From Eopsaltria australis (Eukaryota > Chordata > Aves > Passeriformes > Petroicidae): a stretch of 64,000 bases of DNA. The notes beneath the pieces are model-generated. The model ran no database searches. It saw only the letters and a list, made by a program, of their open reading frames with translations, and was not told where the DNA came from. The stretch is taken from NCBI GenBank assembly GCA_034509425.1, contig JAVTVJ010000570.1, forward strand, positions 682,001 to 746,000. Direction: 5' to 3'. This document shows, piece by piece, positions 41,546 to 54,411 of this stretch. The translations under genes and the position numbers were made by a program. Position 1 is the stretch's first letter. Every line of letters begins with the position of its first letter.

Positions 41546-43813
41546 AGCAGGGAGGGGAGGGATGTGCAGCTGGAGCAGGATGAGCCCATCAGCCATGGGG
41601 AGCTTTGTGTTGGCTCAGCCTCAGCCTGCCTTGCTCCTCCAGCTCAGTGACTCCACGTGCTACAACAGGCATTTGACAGCTTGTGAAAAAACAGGTGAAG
41701 CCTGGCAGGTTTGAGAACCAAATGTTGTAAGTGCATCTGGCAGGGGAGGATGGCAAATTAGCAGTGAAAACAGCCCGTGCTGATGTGAGAACGAGGGCAC
41801 TTGAACTGGCTGGCTGTGAGCTGCCTTACATAAGTATTATTTACATTATATGCAAGGTAGAACTCATCTCCTTGTGCTGAGCTCAGAGCACTGGCACATT
41901 CCTTGCTGAGGGTCAGAGGGAGTTTAGCTCAGGTTTAGGCTCTAACATCAGCAGAAGGGTGAGGGCTTGAAGCAAACCTGGGTTTAGGTTGCATTGCAAA
42001 CTTCTCCCCAAATACTCTGTGAGTAGCAACCTCTGACTGTTCACTGTGCAAAGCAATAAATTTGAATGGATGATGTGTGGGACAGAAGATTTAGTGACTA
42101 AAGGCTGCCTTCTGTAACACACAGAGATCCTATAGCTGCAGTCACTGCTTTGCTTTCTGATCTCCATCAAAAGCATCTTCTTTATTCTATATTTGAGTTT
42201 CTTGGTGTATCAGGACTACAAAGTAAAATTTCAGTTTGCTAACATTTATCAGCTGTATTTTAAATGAAAGATATTTTCTGGGAGATACTGAAAGAAACTT
42301 CCCTCCTCCCTCATTTTAGATAACATATACTGTATGGAGAGTATATGCTGTATTGTATATTTTCTATGAAAACATTACATTTTTAACTTCCTTGGGACCA
42401 TGTATATAAATATTTGTACATGAAATTATAAGATAGGCTTTGAAATTTATGCCATAAATTTCTGTTAATGTTCTAAAAATATTTGTTCAGGCAAATGAAA
42501 TTGCAGTAAAATATTTTACTACAGATCAGTCAAAGGTTCTCAAAACTTTATCCTTCTAAAAAACAATCTTTCAAGCTATAAAGCAGAGTTCCATTTTAGA
42601 TATCAAAAAGGTAGATTTAACCAGCTTGATTTGATTAATACCAAGAAGTTTAACATTTTTGAAAACACTGAGATCTAAGGTGAAATAAAGTCAGGTTGTA
42701 AGCGTTTTCTCTTATTACATATACACTTTAATTTTGTTTTCTAGAAACTTCTACTGTTAGAGGCAAATAGCAGTGGATGGGGGATTATGTGCGTATTTCC
42801 TATTGCAATTAGCACTAACGAGAGCAGGATGTGCTGCCCAGCACACAAAGCTCCAAGTATACAAATTGTTAATAAATGTGAGTCCTCACAAGCCAGAGAG
42901 TTAATGCGGCATTCAGAAGGATGTGTGGTCCCAGATACATTTCTGAACCAGCTCCTTGGGGTGTCCCAACACCTCAACCAGGAGCTCAGCCCCATCTGGA
43001 GACTCCCAATGGCTTTTACCACCCACAGTGGGAGCTGCTGGGCAGGGAGGGAGAGCCCTGTTCTGCAGCACCATTTCTGCTCACACAAAAGCCCCTTTAA
43101 TGGCAGCAGCTTTCCCTCAGGAATGGACACAGCTCAGGGCTGCAGGTGAGCAACAGTTGCAAGAGTGAGATTAACTCTTCAGATCAAAAGGTCTCCTTTT
43201 CTTTCAGACTTCCTTGCTAATAAAGAGTGAGAGACAGAGGGAAAAAAAAGAGAACAGAAAACGTAGCAGTGTCAGAAGTGTTCCTAAAGAAAATGTTGCT
43301 CTGAACTTTCTCTTCAGAAAAGTTCCTGCCTGCATGGGAAGGGTGCTGGGTTGACAGAATGGGTAACATGAACTCCCTAAGAATTAGATGATGTTCTGCC
43401 AAAGCTATAAAAAAAGTGTTAGAATGAAGTGACTTAGTCACCACTAAAATCATTATTGTACATTCATCCAGGTTGGAAGAACTGTTCAATCCCTTTTTAG
43501 CTCAGGGCTAATGTCAAAGTCAGGTCAGGTTGCTCAGGTTTTGAGAATCTTTGGTACAGAATCTCCAGTTATGAGGTAATAATAACAGCCCAGGAGGCCC
43601 ATCAGGCTGGCAAGCCATATTCCAATATCACATAAAGGAACTGGGATCAGCTTTGTGGCATGCAAATCACCAGCACATTACACACAAATACAAGCAAGGA
43701 CAACACTACAACTGCAAATGTTTAAGGAAATTTCAATCACTATATGAGAGGTTTATGGAAAGGATTTTGGAAGGGCAGCAGAAAGACCAGCTTCTTTCCC
43801 AAAAAACTACTGA

Positions 43814-44020
43814 TGAACTGTTGTGTGACCTCAGGCAAAAGCACTTCAGTGCTCCATCCTTCTGCTTCCCTCCCCACTGGGTCTGTTTAGGCTGGGAGTG
43901 CTTTAGGGACAGGGTCTGTCTCTCACTGTCTGTTTGCACAGAGTCCTGCACAGCCAGCCCCTGATCCTGCAGGGGAGCCACAGATGCTATTGCATTACAG
44001 AAAAATAACAATAGTGACAA
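43814..44020 (+). mobile_element. Ancient MIR-like/amniote SINE, degraded
   Basis: Blocks in order: ttgtgtgacctcaggcaaa, a divergent stretch, agggacagggtctgtctctc, actgtctgtttgcacag, ccctgatcctgcagggg, and gatgctattgcattacagaaaaataacaa. From memory the tail resembles an old amniote SINE ending ggtgctac-gcaatacaaataataa, and the head resembles MIR gtgaccttgggcaag. The family name is uncertain. The 103-codon plus-strand open frame starting at 43653 runs into it and is not a gene. Confidence 0.6.
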
Positions 44021-47000
44021 GCAAGATGTAACCAAATTAGGCAAATGTGAGAGGGATTAAATTCACTCGTGAGAAGCTTTGCTGGGATTTTTGTTGAAGA
44101 GTTTATTATGACAGCAGATTTTAATGCACAGCTAGAGCAGGCAAAACCAACAATGAAAATGCACTTGGGGGAAGAACTGCACAAACTGAAGGCTGAAGAT
44201 CAGCTTTGGGTCTGCTAATGGAACCCACAGTTAATCTGTTAGAGCTGATTTTTGTTGTATGTGATATAGCACGTTTTCATTTCCTTATTTTCAAAATGGA
44301 AAAAACGTTTAAATTATTTTAGAGACAGAAAACAGATAACAGTGGTCATGTTTGTTAAATTTCACCCAGTTGTCCCTCATAATGACTCCAAAAACTTGTT
44401 TTATATTCCTATCTTCAAGAGTACCTTTATTTTCCAAGTTTCAATGGAATATCTGGAATGACTTTTCATTATTATCCTGAATTTCTTTTCAAATTAATTT
44501 CAATCCTATGTGAACTACCCGTTTCTGAACTCCATGAGAATTTTATTGTGAATGACAGCAGAATTTTTAGCTCTTTCTAAGAAATGTTTCTAAGAAGAAG
44601 GAAGGATACTCAAGCCTGATGAATCATTCATTTATCTTTTCATGTCAAGGAAAAAAGCAGTCTCAGGAGGAGGCAGCAGATAATAAGCAAATAGATTAAG
44701 CAATGTTGTTAGAAGTATTTTTACTTTCTCCCTAAAATACACTTTAGGATGATATGACTTCATATACAAACTAATATCCCTTGAAATGAGAGATAAAGAA
44801 TTATTTTTTTGGTATTTCTCCATGGGGAAGGTTTTTGGAAACACCTGATACCTGAGGCACTCTACTCCATTTCAAAGGCAAGGATTTGCTCTTTAGGAGT
44901 AACCTCTGCTAATGGATGCAAACCTAGCAAGGCAGCAAAATCACTTTGATCTCCCTTTCAATATGTTTTTGGAATTTATCCTTTGCCAGGGAATGATCTG
45001 AAATCTCCTGGAAAAAGCACTGAACCCTTGTATTCATTACACCCTTCGATCAACAAAGTTAAATCTGAACATTTTAGACATACAATATGTTTTGTATCAA
45101 TACAAAAATGCTTTCACCTTCTAAATATTCCAGGTTCTTTTCTATTCCAGAAATAGATGTGAAAATACTTCATTCCCAAACATTTGCCACTTCTATCTCA
45201 ACGTAAGTTTTATCAGTAAGAAACTCTGCAGAAGCTGCACAATTACAGTGCATAAAAGCAAAAAAACCATGCTGGATATTGTATCAAGGATTACAAAGAT
45301 GTTTTTTTATTTTTGTACAATGAAGTGGATGTCAGTGGATGTTTTAAATGCTGGGTATCTGTAGCTTTCAATAGTATTAGATGATTTACCCATGGACAGA
45401 GTCCTGCATAACCTCAGATAAAAATAACTGGAACAAGTCTGAAATGGACTTTGGACCTTTAATACAGTTTGGTGAGGAAGTTTATAATTCTTGCTATATG
45501 GAATTCTTAAGTCTTAGGAAAACAAACAAAAAGATACCCCCCTATCTGGAATTTGTTTGCTTTGTATTTTTTTTTTTTTTCATTAGAACCAATTATTTGT
45601 CTTGTACTGCTGTTTTGCCTCAGCCAGAACTGAAGAGCTACATTCAATGAGATTTTTATCTTTGTGAGATCTCTTGAAATGAATATTTTTCCCACAGAGG
45701 CAATCTAGTATGTTAAATTGTCGAGGACTTAATAAAAGAACAAAAGTCATAAGGAACAACGGAAATTTCACAGTCAATTCACAGCCTTTGCTCTAAAACT
45801 TGCACTAGGACACCCCTTGAAGAGCCAGTGTATTAGAAAAGTGTATTAAAGAAATCACAGCCCACAAGGCAGAGCTCTGGATATGAACTCTGCAGTCTGG
45901 CCTCCTGGTTCTGTGTATTTCACAAAGGTCGAACTGAGCCCAAAAGCAAGTGCACAAAATGAAGCGCTGGACTAGCAGCTTAAAAGGTGAAAATTCAGTT
46001 ATGTTTTATCTTTATTTTGCTTTCTAGTCTTAAAACTATTGTTATTGGCTTGTAAGCTGTGTATAAAAACAAATATTCATCCAAGAGAAATATTAATAAT
46101 AACAAATACAGGATCACACAATAATTTGATTAACCCAATAAATTAACAAACCATAACAATCCACTACACTGGGTACATAACTTTAAAAGAAAGCAGAATA
46201 ATTCAATTATGTATTTTAAACCCCACCAGATATATGACCAAGTCATACAATATAAATCAAGATGAAAATCTTACTTTCTATGTTCTTCATTCAGATTTTG
46301 ACAATACCATGATGCAAATGCAAAGCATGACTTCAGATCAGGATATTGTTGAGAAGAGCAGATCCTGATGCCTGACTGAGGTCCCCTTTGAAATATCACA
46401 CAGCCCGAGCTTTCTATCCTTGATCAATGATTTGGATGATAATTAAAATTAATTTTGTTATTTGATCTAGACAGATGGAATCACATTTATTCAACCTGGA
46501 ATGAATTTAACTTAGGAGTCTTCTCAAAGATGTAATGCCACCCAAGCTCTGGCCAAAAGACTGACTGGTGGAATCAAATCAGCTCATGGCTTAATTTTGA
46601 ATCAACACACACCTCTGAGCTAAAAAGAAAACATATTGACTGTTTGAAATGAATGTTTGAGGAATTTGTGTTTGGGGGAAAATGGCAAAATGAACTTTCA
46701 ACATTGGGACTGTAAAAAAAAAAAAGAATATTGATAAGACAACACTACATCTCTTACTGTTTTGGAAGGAGAGAGGAGGTAGAAAAAGAAACATTAAGAT
46801 ACAATCTTTGCTTTTTTAAAGTGAAGAGACCTGACATTTCTCAGAGAGTGGCTGAGCACCTCCTTCAAAATGCAGAGAGTCCTCCAGCACCAACACACGT
46901 TGGCTTCCACTGCAGAATGCCTTCCTGCAGCACTGCAGAGACACTTGACTTCCTCCTGGGGAAGTGCAGCTTTCTTCCCCAACAATGGCCCAACTGGTTT

Positions 47001-50000
47001 TCATAACGGAGATAAACGCTCCCTGCTGTGAATTGTAATAGAAAAACATGTCAAACAACCAACAATAAAAAGAAGCACAGCCAAGAGACTGGCTTTTCCT
47101 GTTTTTATGTGCAGCACAGAGGAAACCAAGCACGTGAACTGCACTTGGCTCCTTACAAGTCAAAATATCATTTCTTTAAAATGAGAAGAGGAAAAAAAAT
47201 GCAATTCATTTCTGACCCTTTTTTCACTCTGAAGTGCAGACATGAAAACTGAACCCATTAGCACTTAGTTGCCAGAGGTTATAATGAAACCTCTGAATGT
47301 GAAAGTCATATGCTTTGTTAAAAAAAAAACTAAAATAAAAAGGAATGGTTATTCAGTTAAGATTTTCCACCCCTTTAAAAGCTGTTACAGTATGAGTGAT
47401 AAGGACATCCAGCTGCCATTCTGATGATCCCATGTTATTTCCTAGTTTTATGTTCTCTGCTTTTGCTGACAAAGGATCATTGCTTAAACTCCCCTTCTCT
47501 TTCATCCCATCATGTATTTGCTTTTTCCTGCCCTGCATGCTTCTCTTCAGTGCTTACTTTTCCCCCAACTAACTTTTAATATCCCACTAGTTCTGTTTCG
47601 ATGTCTCTAGTTAATTAGTTCAGTGAAATTTCCTTTCTTGCTGTCCTTGTCATCTGCTTAAACTGAGAGATGCCAGAAATGTTCTTTTTAGTGAGCACGG
47701 ATGAGTCTACAAATTATTATTTAATGTTAGACCTCAGTTTGGGTGAAATTGTGCAGAAAATGGTGGAAGAGATCAAATACACCCATTGCCAGGGCTGAAG
47801 ACAACCCAGGTTTATGGAACAGCCCTGATAATGGTTGGTGAGCAGGTAAAAAAAGTGCCATTTGGAGTCTGAACAGCTGCTCAGAGAGTCATTGTGATAA
47901 GAGTGAACTTGTGACAGTGCTGCTTGGACAGAGTAAATACTGCTGTTTGTTGGTGCTTTTCATCAAGCTGAGAGCTCTTCTGTTCTCTTTTTCTGTTCCT
48001 CTTCTTTGCCACCTGTAGCAGACTCCTGGAAGGAAATGCTGGTGCATTTGCAGCAGTACCCAATCTGTGAGTTTTTCTAGGAACAGCAGTGCACAGCCAG
48101 GAAACCTGACACCTGCACATCTCAGAACACTTCACTGAACATGCCCAGACTCACTCCACAGCGTGTATTTGGGTGCATCTGACTCATTAAACCTATAGAA
48201 TGAATATTTGCTTGGGATCTGAGCAATTCTAAGACACAGGTGCTGGCAAGGTGAACAAGTATCACTGTGTGCCTCTTCTATTTTTCTTAAAGTATCCACA
48301 TCACTGAAAGGTGATGAGGCTGGACAGACTATTCAGTATGTCCTGAGGAGGGAATCCTGCTGGTGAGAGATGGTGATGGAAGGGCTGAATCCTCCCAGGG
48401 GCCTCTGATGTTTGGCATTTCCACGAGGTACTTTCTGTCAGCTGTGATTCTCACTGCAATGAGCCCATTGGTGCTTGATTTTAAACCAAGCATTCCAAGA
48501 GAGCAAAAATACCAGCGACTTCTTGTAGTGTTGCTGTTTATGTATTGCATTTTAACACTCCCTTGCTCCATATATAAAACCAGCACCTCACACCTGGAAG
48601 TTACGGTGATCTTAATCATGAACCCTAAATCTCCCAGAGCCTAAGGAGGTTCCTCACTCCCTCTCATGGTGGATGCCTGTGCTTTGGGAACAGAAGGCAC
48701 TGGACCCTGTCTCTGTTTATAAAAGTGACATTCTAGGCAAGCACAAATTGTGAGATTAGAAACAATAGATTAGAGGATGCAAGTTGTTTGTTACTGTAAT
48801 AGGGATGATTAGGCTGCGAGGGGAATGGGAGAGGTCACAGCAACAGCAAGAGAGAAGAGTCCCAATGAGAGGCCTCAGATGTGTGGTTATCAGCAAGGCT
48901 GCTTCCACCCTGCTCTGCTTTCTGTTAACAAGAGCCCAGCTTGGAGCCCATCTGAAGACTCTGAAATATAAATGCATTAAGGTACATTAGCTACCACGGC
49001 CATAAAGAACCTTAGAGTCATGACATTATCAGATACACAGGACAAAGAACAGATTCTCAGAGCAGCCACAGAAAGCAAACAATTAATTACAAGAATAGCC
49101 TGCCCACATGTTGTTCTTCCCAGACCTGAGCCCCTCACAAAAACCTTCAAAAGGCATAAATTAGATTTTAAGATGCTCCTAAACAAGGGAGCTGCCAAAA
49201 CTCACTTCCATTTGATGTAGAATTAAGTATTCTACAAAGCACAGTCATAAACTATTTGTGCATGGTGTGGAGAAAAAAATAAATAGCTCACTTGGAAGCA
49301 TTCTGATGATCATGATCTCTGGGGCATTGCAGAAGATCCAGGAAAAGAAGTGGATTCTGGAGGATCTCTTGAGAAAATGTACTCAGACTGGGGTGGGAAA
49401 GGGTAGAAAATGGACAAAGAATAAAGCAGAATTTTTAAATGGCTGAAATTTTCTCTCTCCTCAAGTCACAGCTGTCAAATAGCCCATGTGGAATCACAGA
49501 ATTGTTGTGATATTGAGGACAAAATTTCTTTGCATCATTAAGTCAAATGTTAAAGACTGTTAATATTCTGAGTATTGTCACAGTTATATTGGGCAGCATT
49601 AACTACCTGTTTGTTCACACAGTGGATTCCTGACCTTTAGAATGAAAAAGAACCAGAGCCTGTCTTTCTGAGGGTTTATATCATATCAGAGAAGCAATGA
49701 GTGATATGTTGTAATGCTTGGAGAGTCTCCAACCACCACTAATGAAGAGCAAGAGCAGTTTTTTTTCTAGGTAGGAACTAAAACTTTTTTTTCCCCTAGT
49801 GACTGTCAGTCCTTATTACCACATTTTACTGAACTGGGGCCAAATGTGAGCTGTTGGAAACGGTATCAGCCAGAAGGATGTTGTCATCTACAGCATAAAG
49901 TTTAGGTTGCAATTTTTAAATTCAGTGAAGAGATGTAAATAAACGTCCCCCTGTAAAGGAGTGGAAAGAAGCAGCTGACTGTGTTACATTACACTTGAGA

Positions 50001-52129
50001 CTGGAAATGGAAATTCAGTGAAAACAAAGGAGAACTGGTTAAATTGGGTTGTCAATTTTTTTTAATGCCAACAAAGAGAAAGGCGGAGACTTGAGAATTT
50101 TTAAATAGATATCAAACTTTTAACAGTCAATTTTCTTTTCAAAAGCTGTGCACAATATATGTCCTTATTTTGCTGCATATCTACTCTATTTTTATTACTG
50201 CTGATTTAAAATCTCAGCCTGTCATATTTGTGGTTCTCTAGCAATCTGACAACTGTGTAGTAACACTGCCTGTACTTTGTTTCTTTTCACAGCAGAACCA
50301 CAGAAAAGAATGTTTATAATTGACCATGCAGTGACACACAGTTGCCACGTCTTTGTTTTATTTTGCATGAGTTATCTACACTCTGTACTATTTCCTGTTA
50401 TGTGTATGGCTGCATTCTCCTCTTTTCAGCTCAGACCTGCTCCAAATGGGCAGAGTCTGTTGAGATCTGTCCCTACAGCCCAGAAACAGAGTCTGTAGCT
50501 CAGCAAAGCACTTAAGGACAAAAATAACCTCTTTGTTACTCAGCAAAGCAATTTATTTCAGCATGCAGGTGAGCATTATGCTAACAGTCGGTGGAATAAT
50601 TATTACTTGGTGCTAAAATTGTGGTGAATCTCATTTCTTGCCCAGGCAATGGAGGAATTAAAGGACGCAGATTCAGCTGTAGTGGAACTGTTGCTGGAAA
50701 CTTAGAAAGGAAACAGAGTATTTCTCTCAGCTCTATTTTCCTCTATTTTCCACAATAAACTGTAGTGGCAGGCCAAAAAAAAAGGAAGGAAAATGTGTCT
50801 GTAACGCAGAACACCTTTTTGTGTGTTCAAATGCACAGACACCCTTGTGTTTCAGCAGTGTTTACAAACTGGCATTTCCCAGCATTAGCAGCAAACCAAA
50901 GTGACTGTAAATGCATATTTGCCTTATTCAAACCAGTCCCTTATTAAGCATCTACATTTCAAAATAGATTCCTTCTATTCAATGTCACATCCCAGCAAAA
51001 ATGTGAACGCATTAGAATCATGCCTTTCAGTGCTGTTACAATTGATTTCCATCACAGATTCCCCCTCTTTCTGCTCTTACAGTCTTCTGGCCTTTGAAGG
51101 AAAGGAGGCCAAGCCTCCCTTTTCCATGAGTTTCCACAGGTTTGTGCTTCTTCAGAGATCCAGAAAAGAGCAAGAGGGATCTGACAATTTAATTGCTGAG
51201 TCATTACCAGAGGGGTTCTGAGGTGCAGACCTGGAGGGATGGAAGTGAAGGGAGAAGGATGGGGCACAATGGAACAGAGAGGAGTTACCGTAATTTTCAG
51301 TAAATGTATAATAAATGTGAAGTCACAGATCTTTTTACTCTTTATTTCTTATTATTCACATGAAATTCAATGTTACTGGAGGATAATGGTTACTACTGAA
51401 AAAAGATGAAATCAACACAATCTAGGATAGTTTATTAAAAAACCTGAATATTTCCCAAACTGTCTGTTGCAAGGCAAGCAGGGAAAATGAAGAAAAAGAA
51501 GAGGTGGGAAATGATTTAACTAGCTCCAGACCTAGCTTCACAATTTTTATCTTCACTTTTTTAAAATTACATCCTCCCTCAAAGCACATTTCTCATTTTT
51601 TTTTGATGAGCAGCTCAGACAACTATTCACAAAGTCCTGGTATTGATGATAGAAAATCCACCTACAAGAAGAGGTAAAAACTTCATGGTCTCTCTACTGG
51701 AGAGGGCAATGACCTCATCCAAGCCCACGTGGGTCACCTCATAATTAGTGCAAGGCATTATTGTAAGGGTTAGCAGATCACAGCCCCATAGCCCAGAGCT
51801 CAGGCCGTTTATTGGATCTTGCTCTGGGCCCCCAGGGAATCCACAGCGACTTCTCCCCTCAGCTGCAGACTTTGTGGAGTCTCTGCAGCCTGGGAGTTTG
51901 GTAAACCCAGGACTCCCAAGATCCTTGGAAAAGTCAGTTTTGCTTTGTTTTTACATCGGTGATTGTGCAGCAACGCAAAATGTGATCACTGCTGTAGTTT
52001 GTGGTGTCACCTCTCTGCCATACCTAAAAGGCCATTTTAAGACTGTAGAGGAGTAGGCTTTAAAAAAGAATTATTTCAGGGGTAAAGAGAGCACTCATCA
52101 AGGAGCAGGAGCAGGGGTATTTCACTTAT

Positions 52130-52440
52130 CTTCCCCCACACTGCCCTGCCAGTGCCCATGAGCTGTTCACCCCCTGCCACTGCAGTCCTGGGCCCCTCTC
52201 AGCTCTGTGCAAACCCCTGTCCTGCCCTGTGCCACCCTTGGCTCTTCCAGTCCTGGGGCTCCCCAAAGGCTCTGCCAGGAGCTCCTTTCTGCCATGCCCC
52301 AGCTCCTGATCCCTGTGCACTCCTGGGCCCCTCCATCCTCTGTCAACGAGCCCTATCCTGACCTGCAGCCTCCCTTCCCATCAGGGTCCCCTCTGAGCCT
52401 CTGCCAATCATTCCAGACCACTGCCCAGGGGGCTCAGGGG
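52130..52440. repeat. GC-rich degenerate repeat block
   Basis: This C-rich segment shows a loose period of roughly 60-70 bp: cagtcctgggcccctctcag, ccagtcctggggctcccc and cactcctgggcccctccatc recur, each followed by a tctgtgc/tctgcc/tctgtc element and a further C-rich stretch with ctgccctg or similar. Homology among units is weak, so it may be an old minisatellite. Open frames on both strands reflect its composition; no domain is recognised. Confidence 0.45.
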
Positions 52441-54073
52441 GATTTCTCCTCCTTTTTTTGCTCTGTGTGGGGGAAGGTGGGGAGGGAGAAGGAAAGAGCT
52501 GTTTTTAAAGCTTAATAGAATCAATGAAGAATTTAAAGAATACAGTTTATAACATGCTATGCAAACAAAGGCTTTGCCCTGTCTCACTGCAGCAGAATCA
52601 CATGAAATGACACTTTTCTAGTGGATTGAAATAGAAGGAAAGAGCACATAGGAAAGGATTAGTCAGAAGCAATCAAAGATCCTGATAGGCAAAAGAAAAA
52701 CATAAATATCTTTGTGTGCAGTTGGAGGTGAAGCCCTGCTCCCTTGTAGCATTCCCTGATGATTTCCCATATTCAGCATTTTTGCTCTTCCCCATCTTTT
52801 TGTGTCCTTGCCCATGTGGGCCATAACCCAGTCAAATGTGCTGAGTCTCCCTTAGCTCAAGGGGATGGGTTCATGTGTCTAGAATTACTCATGTGTGACA
52901 AGACAGGAAAATCTGAGGATTCAAAATTTGAGGATTCAAACTGTGAAGTGTTTGAGATTAAGATTTTTAATTTTTGCCCGTAGAGCTTAATTCAGAAAGG
53001 TGCATCTACAGTAATACTGTCTTGAATTGTATTCACGTGTGAGATGTGAGATGACACATTAAATGCATAATGCATAAATCTACCACTAGCAATGAGGTAA
53101 CTTTTATTTCTGTCTTCTAAAGCTTATGTAAATCCTTGCCCTACAATCTTAAAATATTAGCGTTCCCAATCTGGATTTTTCTCCCCCCCCTCTGATCAGT
53201 ACCAGCATTTAAAATATTAATTTTGTGTTAATTTCTTACAGCTGTAGCATCCTCTTTCCTTGGTTCTGAAACAATGTGGGTTGAGCACCCCCTCACCCTT
53301 CTGCCCACTCCTGACCTGCTCCGGGCTTTTGGTTTCTTCACATCAACAGGAACATTTGTTTGCTGGTAGTTGTTTATTTTAATCTATACCTGTGTACATT
53401 TAGGAAGAGCCATGAAAGCAGTGACTTTCTGTGGATTAGTTTTGCTGCTACCACAAGTGCACCTGAAGGAGAGACGTGGCTCGACAGTCGTCCATCCCAA
53501 CACCAACCCAACAAGGCCTTCAATCCATCTGGCATTACCCTCCAAAACTGCACAGTGAGCATGTAGGTGCAGAAGGGTGCAGGCTGGGTTTTAAACAAGC
53601 TCCTGCTGTCTTTACTTGCCTCCCCAGGGTTTGTAGTGGCCCTAACACAAACCTTATTGAGCACTACCAACACGGGAGCATGGGGGAAGGGAGGGGGAGA
53701 AGCAGCCGTGGTAGGGATTGTGTGACTAAAATGAGGTATTGAATTTCTGGGTTTCACAATGAAACACTCCAGGACAAATGAGGTGCTGAAGCAGGATTTA
53801 TAATTCATTGAGTAATAGGATTTTGTACTGTTTAGCAGGATTAGGCATGTTAAAGAAAGACCTATTTATTTCAGACTGACAATGGATGAGAAAAGTGTAT
53901 AGTGCTCTTCGTTGTTATTTTAAGCAATTTACAGGATTACTCAGTAGTGGAGACCCTGTGCTGCCCTATCTGCAACGTGTCACAGTAATGGTGATATTTG
54001 GATAATTGTAGTTTTCTCCACACAGTTTCAGAATCCCGGCAGTTGGGGGATCAAAGGTGTGAAGGTTGGTGGA

Positions 54074-54097
54074 GGGGAGGAGGGAGGGAAAGGAGGG
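54074..54097 (+). other. G-quadruplex-forming motif
   Basis: Four G runs (GGGG, GGG, GGG, GGG) are separated by loops of 4, 1 and 6 bases, and a fifth GGGG lies 6 bases further on at 54104. It fits the canonical pattern of at least three Gs with loops of 1-7. It is on the strand antisense to KCNQ1. Confidence 0.6.
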
Positions 54098-54392
54098 ATG
54101 TCAGGGGAGAAACAGTAGAAACCAATTAAAACACTCCCTTATTAGGCCCATGACCTTGGTGACCTCAGCCTGCCAAGCCTTTGGGACAGCATGTTCTGTG
54201 ACTTAATGGTTTTTTTTTCAGGGGTTTTATGCTAAAATGCTGACTGTGCTTTCTCCAACGATGTCTGCCATTGACATGGGGACCAAAACCTCTCTTGCAA
54301 AGTGGTTGGAGGGGGAAATAGTTTTTCTCGAACACTCAGGATGAGATTTCCTGTTACAGACATTATTTTGTTCCCTCCTGCTCCTTTCTTTG

Positions 54393-54411
54393 AAAAAAAA
54401 AAAAAAAAAAA
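54393..54411. repeat. A19 homopolymer
   Basis: Nineteen A residues on the plus strand, followed after aggaaagaaa by a short caaa repeat. It could mark the tail of a decayed retroposed copy, but I see no recognisable body next to it. Confidence 0.9.

Noticed and set aside
46390..46440. LINE-like INDLDD peptide on the plus strand
   Set aside because: Too short, followed by stops, with no other LINE blocks nearby.
53030..53060. gtgagatgtgagatg on plus, considered as the 3' end of the preceding KCNQ1 exon (reverse-complement THIS-like)
   Set aside because: The flanking sequence does not encode LEGETLL or a neighbouring part of that exon, and no splice donor fits the phase.
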